This document shows, piece by piece, positions 24,698-34,197 of a stretch of DNA of 64,000 nt. Source of the stretch: an uncultured Arenicella sp. Lineage in GTDB: Bacteria > Pseudomonadota > Gammaproteobacteria > Arenicellales > Arenicellaceae. Where the stretch lies: assembly GCA_947499305.1 (NCBI GenBank), contig CANMNN010000024.1:1-64000 (forward strand), in the 5' to 3' direction. How positions within the stretch are numbered: the first letter of the stretch is position 1; every line of letters begins with the position of its first letter. Made by a program: the position numbers and the translations under genes. The notes under the pieces were generated by a model. That model was not told the DNA's origin. It saw only the letters and a program-made list of their open reading frames with translations, and did no database searches.

Positions 24698-26857
24698 ATG
24701 CCCATTGCCCCGCCCACGCTTCCACAAAAATATTACCTAAATCACGCGCGCGAACTATTTTCATTTATCCAAAATGAGTGCGATCACTTACTCGATTACG
24801 AGCATCGAGTGTATTTGCGGGGCATTGATTCACTTAGCGATGCAGCGCAATGCTTATTGATACGTTGCTTGGGGCGAAAACCTCGATTTATTAAGCGAGC
24901 CACATTGAGTTATTCAGAAATTGGCGAGATTGAAAATCCCCTTGCAGAGCTGCAGGCTTCTGGTTATTTACGAACAGCTCAAACTGACGATTGGCCTCAG
25001 CTTATTAACGAGCTGACTAAACCGCAGCTTGTTACATGCCTTGCGCAGGCCCCTGTTAAGCTTAAATCAAGTGACAAGAAACAGTGCCTAGCTGATATGG
25101 CGAGAGAGCACCTTAGCGGTGAAGACGAAACGGTAAAGCCGTTGCTTTCAAACTTCATCGCGCGCCAAAGAACTGATTGCATCGACTATATCTTTTTTTT
25201 GTTCTTTGGCGATATTCGTAATCGTTTTCAGCAATTTGTTATGCGAGATCTTGGCGTAATGAAAACTCGAAACGACGCTAAAACCGTCGCTCGATTTACT
25301 AACTTTGCGGAAGCTAATAGCGCGTTCATGTTGCAAACCAAACGGCGTGATTTCATGCTAGAACCAGCAGAACTTAGGGAGAGCATCGCAAATTATTTAT
25401 TAGAAACGAATACTATTGGCCAAAGCGCCAAAGAAACTCGCGATAAATTATTGCTGAGCGTTGGCGAGGAATATCTTAGCGAAAATGCGCACAAAGCAAT
25501 AGAGTTATGGAAAGCATCTGACGAACCTAAAGCAATCGAAAAATGGGTAAGAGAAAGTTACAAAATCGGCGATCGTGATGAGCTAAAACAAGATCTCGAA
25601 GAGCTGAGGGAATCTCAAACGGCACCGGGGACTCAAGTTTTTATTGAAGACTTTTATGCACGCAAATACCTCGGCAAACGCACCAGTGTGTTTACCGATA
25701 TGCTAAAAGAGAAAAGCACCAACATCGAGATTGATGAGGCCTTTATTAACGATGTTGAATTGGGTGTGATCGAGCACTATCAGAAACAAAATATCACCGC
25801 CGTATTTACCGAGAACACGTTTTGGCGCGTGCTGTTTGGGCTTACCTTTTGGGATTTACTTTTGGGGGCTGATCAACAACAATATTCAGAGTTCGACCGT
25901 TTGCCAATGCTGTTAAAGAACGATTTCTATGCACAGCAAGGAGCTAAAATTGAACAAAATTTGGCTGAGTTCGAAACGCCTGAGCGAGTAATCGCTAAGC
26001 TAACTCAGCGATCAGTTCTGCACTACGGAAAACCAAACGGACTCTTTCGATGGTCGCCGACAGTATTGGATGCGGTACGCCAAGCATTAAGCTGTAAAAA
26101 TGCGTATAAACTTGCCGGCGTTTTGCGGCGCATGGCAAAGCACTATAAACACACAAAAGATGGCTACCCCGATCTACTCATTATTGAAGATCAGACTCTT
26201 CGTTTTGAAGAAGTGAAGGCCTCTGGTGACACCTTAAGACCTAATCAGTTGGTGAGTATTAATCGTTTGCGCAATGCTGGCTTGCAGGTAGCTGTTTCCC
26301 AAGTAAGTTGGGCGAGTAACCCTGAACAGGTTTACTCTGTAGTCGACATTGAAACTACCGGCGGGCGTAAAGGTGGCAATGCGATTACGGAAATTGCCGT
26401 AGTACATGTTCGAGATAAGGAAATAATAGGCGAGTGGTCAAGCTTAGTTAACCCGCAACGACATGTGCCTGCGCACATCACTAGGCTAACCGGTATTGAT
26501 AACGCGATGGTTGCCAATGCACCAACTTTCTCGGAGATCGCTGATGAGCTCGAACAGCAACTCAAGGGCACAATTTTTGTTGCCCACAATGTTGGCTTTG
26601 ATTATGGCTTTATCAAGTCGGCCTATGAGTCTCTAAATAGAAGATTTAGAAAGCCTAAGTTTTGTACCGTTGCTAACTCGCGAAAAACATTCCCTGGCTT
26701 AAAGTCGTATAGCCTGTCGGCATTAACTCAGCACTTCGATATCGACTTAAACGGACACCACAGAGCATTAAATGATGCCACGGCCACTGCACACCTGCTG
26801 CGCTTAATTCAAGATACTCGAGCGAACTCTCAAGATAGCTTAGTAGTTAAAGCCTAG
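24698..26857 (+). CDS. FAN1-like VRR-NUC nuclease fused to a DEDDh 3'-5' exonuclease
   Basis: A 719-residue two-part DNA repair enzyme. Residues 1-~540 match bacterial FAN1: helical N-terminal region, a segment aligned to the human FAN1 acidic residue (TENTFWRVLFGLTFWD, E372), then the VRR-NUC core with GYPDLL (D492) and FEEVKASGDTLRPNQ (E505, K507). FAN1 cuts flapped and cross-linked DNA. Residues ~545-708 are a DnaQ/PolC-like exonuclease with all catalytic residues: VDIETTG (D550, E552), HNVGFDYGF (D635) and HHRALNDATAT (H688, D693). Normal bacterial FAN1 proteins end near 540-560 residues, so the exonuclease is an added module. A combined role, such as incision and then trimming at interstrand cross-links, is inferred. 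A strong palindrome precedes the start. Confidence 0.88.
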   Translation: MPIAPPTLPQKYYLNHARELFSFIQNECDHLLDYEHRVYLRGIDSLSDAAQCLLIRCLGRKPRFIKRATLSYSEIGEIENPLAELQASGYLRTAQTDDWPQLINELTKPQLVTCLAQAPVKLKSSDKKQCLADMAREHLSGEDETVKPLLSNFIARQRTDCIDYIFFLFFGDIRNRFQQFVMRDLGVMKTRNDAKTVARFTNFAEANSAFMLQTKRRDFMLEPAELRESIANYLLETNTIGQSAKETRDKLLLSVGEEYLSENAHKAIELWKASDEPKAIEKWVRESYKIGDRDELKQDLEELRESQTAPGTQVFIEDFYARKYLGKRTSVFTDMLKEKSTNIEIDEAFINDVELGVIEHYQKQNITAVFTENTFWRVLFGLTFWDLLLGADQQQYSEFDRLPMLLKNDFYAQQGAKIEQNLAEFETPERVIAKLTQRSVLHYGKPNGLFRWSPTVLDAVRQALSCKNAYKLAGVLRRMAKHYKHTKDGYPDLLIIEDQTLRFEEVKASGDTLRPNQLVSINRLRNAGLQVAVSQVSWASNPEQVYSVVDIETTGGRKGGNAITEIAVVHVRDKEIIGEWSSLVNPQRHVPAHITRLTGIDNAMVANAPTFSEIADELEQQLKGTIFVAHNVGFDYGFIKSAYESLNRRFRKPKFCTVANSRKTFPGLKSYSLSALTQHFDIDLNGHHRALNDATATAHLLRLIQDTRANSQDSLVVKA

Positions 26858-26933
26858 CCTACCCAACCTGGGCTTCGAAATATTGATACACTGGATAGAT
26901 CGTCAACAACCATTCCAGTGCACCTACAGCTCA

Positions 26934-28427
26934 ATGAATACTAAACGCGCCATTCAAGTCGCTATCATATTCGGTATAGGCCTATTGATTTGGTTAGTAC
27001 GCCCGCAAAACGTTGTTGACCACTATGGCCTTTGGTCACTATTCCCCGCCGCACTAACCATTGTCACTTGTTTTATAACGCGGAATGTTTTGCTGGCCTT
27101 GCTTATGGGTATCTTTGCCGGCGGATTAGTCTCGGGGCAACTCAATGTAATAAAAGCGTTCTTGATTCCCAGCCTAGGCAGCGAAAACTACGCGCAAATG
27201 TTGTTGGTCTATTTGTGGGCGCTGGGCAGTTTACTTGGGCTTTGGAACCGAAACGGGGGCGCGAAGGTTTTCGCCGAGACACTTGCTCGACGCTTTGTAA
27301 ACTCGCGCACTTCCGCAAAAGTTTTCACTTGGTGCATGGGCTTGGTGTTTCATCAAGGTGGCACAATCAGCACCGTACTCACCGGCACAACGGTTAAACC
27401 AATCGCCGACGAACACGGGGTTGCGCACGAGGAACTAGCCTATGTGGTCGATTCCACCGCATCACCGGTTGCCACTATCATTCCATTCAACGTTTGGCCG
27501 GTTTACATCGCAGGCCTGATTACCATCGAACCTTTAAGTACGATCATCGCGAATGAAGAAGCCGCGATAAAGATGTTCTTATACGCAATTCCATTTAACT
27601 TTTATGCCTGGATTGCGGTGGGCATGACCTTTTTATTTTCTCTCAACAAGCTACCACTGTTGAGCACACCCATGGCGAAGGTTGTTGAGCGAGTTACAAC
27701 AAACGGAGAGCTCGACGCACCAGGCTCGCAACCCATGGCCGCTAGCGAGTTGACCGAGTCAAATATACCGAGTAACTACCGAGCATCTATGATCGACTTC
27801 TTTTTACCGATTAGCGTGTTGCTTGGATTTTGCGTAATTCCATGGGCTTCGGGTGCAAGCCCTATGGTCTTCGAGGGCTTTGGTGCGGCGGTAGTCGTCG
27901 CTTTTTTATGCAGCGTGGTTCGCGGACTAGAAGTCAAAGATGCCTTCGATGCAATGATTCAGGGAATAAAGGGCGTAACAATTGGCGCCTTGGTATTGGG
28001 CTTAGCGGTTACCCTGGCCACCGTATCGTCCAAACTGGGTACCGCTCAATTCGTTATTGATAGCACCTCGGGCTTTTTAAGCAACTGGCCATATATTCTA
28101 CCAAGCTTACTTTTAGTGATTTGCATGTTGGTGGCGTTTTCGATCGGCTCATCTTGGGGCACTTATGCAGTGATGTTCCCGATTGCCCTGCCACTGGCGT
28201 TAGTTCTATCGCCAGACATGACGTTTTTACTACTCTGTTTTGGGGCGATTATGGGCGGCTCAGTATTTGGTGACCAGTGTTCGCCGATTTCAGACACTAC
28301 TATATTGTCGTCTTTGGCTTGTGGCGCCGACTTAATGGATCACGTGAATACTCAACTGCCACTCGCCATGATAGCTGCATCGATATCCGCCCTGCTCTAC
28401 TTGCTAATCAGCTTAGCAGTGCTCTAA
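26934..28427 (+). CDS. NhaC-family antiporter-like membrane protein (second copy)
   Basis: A 497-residue polytopic protein with about 12 helices. It is a paralogue of the protein at 15794-17191: YVVDSTASPVATIIPF, SIGSSWGTYAVMFPIALP and FGDQCSPISDTTILSSLACGADLMDHV correspond to the same motifs there. ATG at 26934 is preferred over a TTG 51 bp upstream, since the first hydrophobic helix begins right after it. It lies 76 bp downstream of the nuclease gene. Likely exchanges Na+ for H+, but other solutes are possible in this family. Confidence 0.83.
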   Translation: MNTKRAIQVAIIFGIGLLIWLVRPQNVVDHYGLWSLFPAALTIVTCFITRNVLLALLMGIFAGGLVSGQLNVIKAFLIPSLGSENYAQMLLVYLWALGSLLGLWNRNGGAKVFAETLARRFVNSRTSAKVFTWCMGLVFHQGGTISTVLTGTTVKPIADEHGVAHEELAYVVDSTASPVATIIPFNVWPVYIAGLITIEPLSTIIANEEAAIKMFLYAIPFNFYAWIAVGMTFLFSLNKLPLLSTPMAKVVERVTTNGELDAPGSQPMAASELTESNIPSNYRASMIDFFLPISVLLGFCVIPWASGASPMVFEGFGAAVVVAFLCSVVRGLEVKDAFDAMIQGIKGVTIGALVLGLAVTLATVSSKLGTAQFVIDSTSGFLSNWPYILPSLLLVICMLVAFSIGSSWGTYAVMFPIALPLALVLSPDMTFLLLCFGAIMGGSVFGDQCSPISDTTILSSLACGADLMDHVNTQLPLAMIAASISALLYLLISLAVL

Positions 28428-28457
28428 AACAACTTCAAAACCGTTACTGTCCTTTTG

Positions 28458-29069
28458 CTAATTTTTCAAGAATTCGGCGTAAGTTTCGATAATCACTTCA
28501 TCGCCAACCAATGGCACGAACTTATCCATACCGAATTCAGATCGAGAGAACGAGGCTTTGGCTGAAAAACCCAAGGTGTATTTGCCGGTTAGTATGTTGT
28601 TAGCACCGCCGTTAAATGTAGCATTAACCAAAATCGGTTTGGTAACGCCACGCCAAGTTAGATCGCCTGAAAAAACAAAGTCGTTACCATCAACAGAGCG
28701 TACAGAGGTGCTTTCAAACACGGCTTGAGGATGCGCCGATTGGTGAAACCAAGAACGCCCCATCAAATCATCTTTGAGGTCAGCATCATTAATGTCGAGC
28801 GATCCAACCTCGATGATCGCGCTTAATTTGGCCGAATCAATATTCTCGGGGTCGAACTCTAGCGAGGCATCAAATTCGTTAAAACGGCCAACGTAAGTCG
28901 ATAAGCCAAGGTGTGTCACCTTAAACAAAAGACGAGCATGTGTTTTATCGAGACTATAAGCACCCGCCTTGAGCTTAGACAATTCAGGCTGGACATTGGG
29001 CGCAATCAATGACACGCAAGCGCTTAGTAGAAAGCTGCTCAGAAGCGCAATCGCAATCGTCTTTTTCAT
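28458..29069 (-). CDS. YceI-family lipoprotein
   Basis: A 203-residue lipocalin-like protein. It starts with a lipoprotein signal peptide (MKKTIAIALLSSFLLSAC), the Cys being lipidated. The mature part has the YceI features: YSLDKTHARLLFKVTHLG near the start, VEVGSLD-like IIEVGSLDINDADLKDDLMGRSWF, and GDLTWRGVTKPI. YceI proteins bind isoprenoid-type lipids in the periplasm. A longer open frame exists upstream, but ATG at 29069 has AGAGG before it and starts the signal peptide. It overlaps the APC permease stop in ATGA form, so the two are coupled. Confidence 0.88.
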   Translation of the reverse strand: MKKTIAIALLSSFLLSACVSLIAPNVQPELSKLKAGAYSLDKTHARLLFKVTHLGLSTYVGRFNEFDASLEFDPENIDSAKLSAIIEVGSLDINDADLKDDLMGRSWFHQSAHPQAVFESTSVRSVDGNDFVFSGDLTWRGVTKPILVNATFNGGANNILTGKYTLGFSAKASFSRSEFGMDKFVPLVGDEVIIETYAEFLKN

Positions 29070-30388
29070 TTTAAACCTCTTTTGGATATAAGATACGCAA
29101 GCGCCCCCATAACTACCGTAGGGATGGCTGCGTAAAATTGTTTTGGATCGTTTACTGCCGATAGCGTGGCGAACGTGACCGTACAGCTTACAAACAAAAT
29201 CGGCGCAATCGGGTACCATCTTGATTTTGGTTTTTCGCCAAGTCGCCAATGCCTTACGAACAAACTGGTTACCGCCAAGGCCAAACATAGCGACAAGGTG
29301 AAGCCGAGGTAAGATAATAAGCCTCGCAAATCAGCAATCAATACTAATGCAATCGCTGAAGACACCTGCAATACAATCGACATGCGCGGCGGTTGCCCAG
29401 AACGCGCGGCAAATAGACTTGGCAAAGCGCCGTCGCTCGCCATTTTTGCGTAAACGCGCGGTCCGGCTAATACCATTGCTGTTATAGAAGTTAGTAGCGA
29501 TATGGCGATTAATAGTTCAATGATTCTTCGGCCATTTTTACCAGTCATCGCTTCGGCGGCGACAACCGCGATATCGGCTTGCCCGCGAAGTAACTCAATT
29601 GGCGCTCCGTATACCATAATCGCATTGATACCAACGCATAGCACCATCGTCAGCATGGTACCTATCAACATGCCTCTAGGCACTAGCCGTTTAGCATTAT
29701 GTACTTCTCCGGCGACATAGGAAGCGGCGTTAAAGCCCGAGTAACTTAAGGAGATCCAAACTAAACTATTGGCGAAGGCGAAAATGCTGAACGGAGCTAA
29801 GGGCTCATCGCTTGTGACCGGCAGCTCGGTTGAAAAATAGAATTGGCCAGCGGCAAACAGCATCACAAGTAATAGTGCTATCAACATAAAGGCGACAATC
29901 GCTTCATGCATTTTAGCTCCCGATTTGGTTCTCGCAATGTGAATAAAGCCAGCGATAACAATAACTGAAACCGCGAGCAAGTCGGCAGATACTGCGTTTA
30001 AGTTAGGCAAGGCCGACAAGGTATAGGTAGCGAACGCCAATGCGGCAAAGGCAATCGCGCCTGGAAAGCCCGCAAGTAGAGAGACCCAGCCGGCAATAAA
30101 CCCGGCCAGCGGATGAATGGAGCGCGACAAATATAAATATTCCCCCCCAGAGTCGGAGAGGCCTTGTACTAACATGCCATAGCTAAGGGCGCCCATCAGC
30201 GCGATTAAGCCAGCAACAAACCACGCCAACATAACCCACTCTTTAGAGCCTAAGTCAGCAAGTGCAAAGCCAGATGTGGTATATATTCCAGCACCAACGG
30301 CGTTGCCTACAACCAAGGCTACTAGGGTCCATGTTCCAAACGAGTATTGCTTGTGAGAGGCCTGTGTGCGAGAGCGCGAATCATTCAT
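29066..30388 (-). CDS. APC-family amino acid permease
   Basis: A 440-residue polytopic transporter with about 12 helices. The conserved helix-1 motif is VVGNAVGAGIYTTSGFAL, where the broken helix binds the amino group of the substrate. SYSGFNAASYVAGEVHNAKRLVPRG is the typical helix-6 and loop segment of the family. The specific amino acid is not readable. It lies 39 bp after the DUF1415 gene and overlaps yceI by 4 bp. Confidence 0.85.
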   Translation of the reverse strand: MNDSRSRTQASHKQYSFGTWTLVALVVGNAVGAGIYTTSGFALADLGSKEWVMLAWFVAGLIALMGALSYGMLVQGLSDSGGEYLYLSRSIHPLAGFIAGWVSLLAGFPGAIAFAALAFATYTLSALPNLNAVSADLLAVSVIVIAGFIHIARTKSGAKMHEAIVAFMLIALLLVMLFAAGQFYFSTELPVTSDEPLAPFSIFAFANSLVWISLSYSGFNAASYVAGEVHNAKRLVPRGMLIGTMLTMVLCVGINAIMVYGAPIELLRGQADIAVVAAEAMTGKNGRRIIELLIAISLLTSITAMVLAGPRVYAKMASDGALPSLFAARSGQPPRMSIVLQVSSAIALVLIADLRGLLSYLGFTLSLCLALAVTSLFVRHWRLGEKPKSRWYPIAPILFVSCTVTFATLSAVNDPKQFYAAIPTVVMGALAYLISKRGLK

Positions 30389-30427
30389 CCGCTAATATTA
30401 ACTCGATGATGAAGCTTGGCAAAGCAG

Positions 30428-31003
30428 CTAGTCGTGAACCGTTTGACACTGGCGAAGTAGGTTCAACATGTGTTCGCTTCCGAGTTTATTCATTAACTCA
30501 ATATTGTCTAAAGGTATTTGTGACGTGTCGGGGTGCTGCCTGACGGCGCGATCCAAACTTGACTCACGAAGCAGGTGCAAGATTGGATAGGGTGAGCGAT
30601 TGGTGAAGTTTTCGGCGGCGTCTTTATCAGTGCCCGAAAACTGGTAATCCGGGTGAAAGCTGGCAATTTGAAATACGCCTTCGAAGTGCATTTCTTCGAT
30701 AAGCTGATCGGCAAAACCGAGAAAGTCATTAAACTCGTAAAAGTCAGCGAGAGAATTAGGCAATACTAGAAGCGTTGTTTCAATGTCATCGTGCTTATTT
30801 AGTAGTGACAACTCAACAACTAAGTCGCGTACTACCTCTTGTACCATCGCTGCGGCTGACGATTTGATACGGATGCTATTTTTACGATATTCACGCAGTG
30901 CGAACGGGCACAGATTCAACTCGATAACGATCGAGGTTAGCCAATTCTCAACTTGGCTCTCAACATAATTACCTTTTACTTTAGTTTTCTTCACGATGTT
31001 CAC
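30428..31003 (-). CDS. DUF1415 family protein
   Basis: A 191-residue cytoplasmic protein of a conserved but uncharacterised family. Signs are WLTSIVIELNLCPFA near the N-terminus, IASFHPDYQFSGTD in the middle and NRSPYPILHLLRESSLDRAV. The Cys in LCPFA and the His in FHPDY look like candidate catalytic or metal-binding residues, but no activity is known. The start is GTG at 31003, giving a 23-bp overlap with the TPR gene upstream. A second GTG nine bases on is an alternative. Function unknown. Confidence 0.85.
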   Translation of the reverse strand: MNIVKKTKVKGNYVESQVENWLTSIVIELNLCPFALREYRKNSIRIKSSAAAMVQEVVRDLVVELSLLNKHDDIETTLLVLPNSLADFYEFNDFLGFADQLIEEMHFEGVFQIASFHPDYQFSGTDKDAAENFTNRSPYPILHLLRESSLDRAVRQHPDTSQIPLDNIELMNKLGSEHMLNLLRQCQTVHD

Positions 31004-31613
31004 TTAGAAGTTTTTTTTCAACTCGATCTAAGCGAGTTTGAGCTTGAGACCAATCATTGCGATAGCCCAAAGCGGCTTGATAATCGCGCTTTGCCTGAAC
31101 CAAATTTCCGAGTTGCTCATGCGCCATCGCTCGGTTTAAATGCGCGACGTGCGGCCTTTCCACACCTAAGTCGATCGCCTTATCATAATCTTCGATCGCA
31201 CTTTCTAAGCGCTTGCCCAAAAACCAAAGATTGCCCCGATTAACATAGGCTTCACCGGTATCGCTATCCATGCCCAGCGCGCGATTAATATCCGCAAGTG
31301 CGAGCTTAGGCTTACCCATGGCCATGTGGATAACTCCTCGATTCACATACGAGGCGACCAGATCTTTCTGGCTAAGATTTCCTTCTAAGATAGCGCGATC
31401 GCATAAGTTCAGGTCTTGTCGATTAGCACTGCCAGTTGTAATAGCCACACTTGATGCTCTTGCACAATCATTGGCAAACGAACTGGCGCCTATTACTGCG
31501 GCGTTTTGAGCATTGGCTGAGTAGCTAACAGCACTCGAAAGCATCAGCAAAGCGACAGCACCGGCTGATCTTACTAAACTGCTTTTAAGAACAGGTATAA
31601 AACAAGATCGCAT
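30981..31613 (-). CDS. Secreted TPR-repeat protein
   Basis: A 210-residue periplasmic protein. It has a signal peptide (residues 1-~35, LMLSSAVSYSANAQ) followed by about three to four tetratricopeptide repeats (YVNRGVIHMAMGKPKLALADINRA, then YVNRGNLWFLGK, then AHLNRAMAHEQLGN). TPR domains mediate protein-protein contact. No partner can be named. ATG at 31613 is chosen because GGAGGAG lies directly before it. A longer frame starts 60 bp upstream. It is 52 bp downstream of the FtsX-like permease and overlaps DUF1415, so it may work with the ABC transporter. Confidence 0.75.
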   Translation of the reverse strand: MRSCFIPVLKSSLVRSAGAVALLMLSSAVSYSANAQNAAVIGASSFANDCARASSVAITTGSANRQDLNLCDRAILEGNLSQKDLVASYVNRGVIHMAMGKPKLALADINRALGMDSDTGEAYVNRGNLWFLGKRLESAIEDYDKAIDLGVERPHVAHLNRAMAHEQLGNLVQAKRDYQAALGYRNDWSQAQTRLDRVEKKLLSEHREEN

Positions 31614-31665
31614 ATCTCCTCCAATATTCATTAAAAATAGCTGTGTTCCCAACTCGAACTCGAGC

Positions 31666-34197
31666 CTAGGCAATTTGCCTTAGGGACTGCAGCGGCGGCA
31701 CGGTAATGATCTCTCTACTGCGAAGCAAGCCCAGTACGGTAATTACTATCACACCTGACATTATTCCTAGACCCCACAAACCGGGGTGCCATTGCGCTTG
31801 CATATCAAAAACATTACGTTGTACAAAAAATAGAATGGTCTCAGCGCCAACACTTGCGATCAGCCCGGCAATAGCGCCTAGTACCGCGAACTCGATGGTA
31901 AGCGCGCCAATGATGATTTTTTTCGAGCTACCCAAGGTTCGTAAAATAGCATTTTCACGTAACCGCTCGTCATAAGAAACACCAATTGCTGCGAATAACA
32001 CCAACGCGCCACACAGTAAAACCAGTAACAAAATCAGCTCCAAACCCTGAGTAACCCGATTGATGACGTCACGAATACGGGCGACTACATCTCCTAACTC
32101 TAGAACAACGGCAGTTGGGTATTGTTTGACCATCCGACTCACAAACGGGGCTTGCTTGGCTAGTTCACCGGGTTTTAGTTCTGCTGTTTCACCTGCGCGG
32201 ACTGCTGTAACCCAATTAGGCGCATATCGATCAAGCGCGCCGGGGTAAAAAACCACGTAAAAATTGGGGTTCATACTTTGCCAATCGACGCTACGAATAC
32301 TTGCGAGTGTCGCAGTAAATTTGAGGCCGCCAATACTGAATTCAATCTCATCGCCAACGCCGACACCAATTTCTTGCGCAACTTGCTGTTCTATCGAAAA
32401 CTCTAGACCTGCAGGCGGGCTGGTCCACCATTTACCTTCTTCAACGACATTGCTCAGCGGTAGTTCGCTGGTTTGGGTGAAGTTCACTTCGCGACTCAGG
32501 CCGTCTGATTTTGCCATACGTTCGCGACTAATTGCCTCACCATTGATCGCGACAAGTCGACCTCTCACCATAGGAAACCAATCGGTGGTGCCAACCTTCT
32601 CTTCATTTAATAATTGCCGTACGCCGTCGACTTCTCGATCTGCAACGTTGTACAAGAAGTGGCTTGGCGTGTCGGCCGGAAGTTGATCCTGCCACTCTGC
32701 AATTAAATTAGTACGCAAGCCAGTAACCACTAGTAACAACATCAAGGTTGTTGAAAAACCAACGAGCTGAACCAATGTTTGTCCCCGACGGCGCCAGAGA
32801 TTAGCCAAACCTAAGCGTACAAAACTGCCACGCCAACTGCCGAATCGCTGCACTAGCTTCAAGCACTGGAGCGCGATAAACGCACAAACTGCGAACAATA
32901 TAAAGACAGCGACTAGAAATAATAGCGAGGTAATTAGGCTCTCGCTGTACCAAAAGGTTAGCAATAGAAGGGCGATAACGCCTATCGCAAGCCTTCGGCC
33001 TTGACCCATCAATGAATTTGGTAAATCGCGTCGCAATACTCGCAAGGGGGCAATAGTTGGCAAATGCCAAAGCGCTGGCAAGGCAAAACCCAGCACGCAA
33101 ACAAAGCCGGTGATCACCGCGACGATCCACGGCCTCGAGCTCGGCAGCGGCAGTTCTACGCTGAATACGCCCTTGGCGACTTCGAGCAATAAGTAGTGCG
33201 CGAACCAACCGAATAAAATGCCCAGTGCGGTAGAAATCCCGGCGATGATAAACAATCTCAAAAATTGACTTCGGCGGATCGAATTCGTCGGCTGGCCCCA
33301 AGCTTTCATCAAGGCTACTTGGTCAGTAAGACGGGCAGCGTAGCGCTGACTTGCGAGTGCCATGGCCAACCCAGCGAGCAACACACCGATAGTGCCGCTA
33401 AGGAGTAAAAACGCTCGGCCTCTTTGCATCGCGTCAGCCAATTGCTCTTCAGCATTTTCTGGCGTAACTAACCGAAAGTGCTTGATCTCACTACTGTCTT
33501 TTTTCGCTTCTTCACGAGCGTCGAACCATGCTTTGTAAGCCGCAATTGAGTTAGCATCACCGCTCATTAAAAAACGATAGCCAATTCGGCTTCCTGGCCG
33601 CACCAATTGTGAGGCCGGCAGGTCGTCAAGGTTCATCATCACACGTGCGCCAGCCGCGGCGAATCCGGTACCTCGATCTGGCTCATTGACGATCATATTG
33701 CTAACCGTCAAATTTAAATAGCCGACTTCAATTTTGTCACCGATCTGAATATCGAGAAGATTGAATAACCGAGCCTCAACCCAAGCCTCTCCCTGCGATG
33801 GGCCTTCGCTGCGCTTGGAAACGCTACCGCCGTCCAAGTTATCACTTAACTCCATCTGCCCGCGCAAGGGGTAAGCCTTACTAACGGCTTTAACCGATGC
33901 CAAGTGATTATTATCGCCAGAAAATACCATTGATCGAAAAAGAGCTAGATCGGCAGTGGCTAACGACAGCTCCTGAGCTTTAGCTCGATACTCATCACCA
34001 ATTTCAATGCCGCCTCTTACGGTTAAATCGGATGCCAAAAAGCTGGTGATTTGTTGATTTAGCCCTCTTTCGACACGATCAGCGAATAAACTCACCGCCG
34101 TTACGACCATCACCGCTAGAACTAATGCCGAGACAACTAGGTTAAGTTGGCCACCCTTCCAATCTCGCCAAAGTAACTTTATATCAATCAAGTTCAT
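31666..34197 (-). CDS. ybbP: FtsX/MacB-type ABC transporter permease (YbbP-like)
   Basis: An 843-residue inner-membrane protein of the MacB/FtsX topology, with an N-terminal helix (about 20-38), a large periplasmic domain (about 40-255), groups of helices (about 260-470), a second periplasmic domain (about 500-690) and a last helix set. Its two FtsX-like units, LLSGTIGVLLAGLAMALAS and ALVLFAAIGVSYDERLRENAILRTLGSSKK, match the YbbP family, which are long. The ATPase gene ybbA overlaps by 4 bp (ATGA). The pair probably acts as a mechanotransmission-type or lipid/envelope-related ABC system. Its substrate is unknown even in E. coli. Confidence 0.88.
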   Translation of the reverse strand: MNLIDIKLLWRDWKGGQLNLVVSALVLAVMVVTAVSLFADRVERGLNQQITSFLASDLTVRGGIEIGDEYRAKAQELSLATADLALFRSMVFSGDNNHLASVKAVSKAYPLRGQMELSDNLDGGSVSKRSEGPSQGEAWVEARLFNLLDIQIGDKIEVGYLNLTVSNMIVNEPDRGTGFAAAGARVMMNLDDLPASQLVRPGSRIGYRFLMSGDANSIAAYKAWFDAREEAKKDSSEIKHFRLVTPENAEEQLADAMQRGRAFLLLSGTIGVLLAGLAMALASQRYAARLTDQVALMKAWGQPTNSIRRSQFLRLFIIAGISTALGILFGWFAHYLLLEVAKGVFSVELPLPSSRPWIVAVITGFVCVLGFALPALWHLPTIAPLRVLRRDLPNSLMGQGRRLAIGVIALLLLTFWYSESLITSLLFLVAVFILFAVCAFIALQCLKLVQRFGSWRGSFVRLGLANLWRRRGQTLVQLVGFSTTLMLLLVVTGLRTNLIAEWQDQLPADTPSHFLYNVADREVDGVRQLLNEEKVGTTDWFPMVRGRLVAINGEAISRERMAKSDGLSREVNFTQTSELPLSNVVEEGKWWTSPPAGLEFSIEQQVAQEIGVGVGDEIEFSIGGLKFTATLASIRSVDWQSMNPNFYVVFYPGALDRYAPNWVTAVRAGETAELKPGELAKQAPFVSRMVKQYPTAVVLELGDVVARIRDVINRVTQGLELILLLVLLCGALVLFAAIGVSYDERLRENAILRTLGSSKKIIIGALTIEFAVLGAIAGLIASVGAETILFFVQRNVFDMQAQWHPGLWGLGIMSGVIVITVLGLLRSREIITVPPLQSLRQIA

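Noticed and set aside
29070..29288. Extra N-terminal part for the YceI protein
   Set aside because: The lipoprotein signal peptide and ribosome binding site place the start at 29069; the extension lies within the permease gene.
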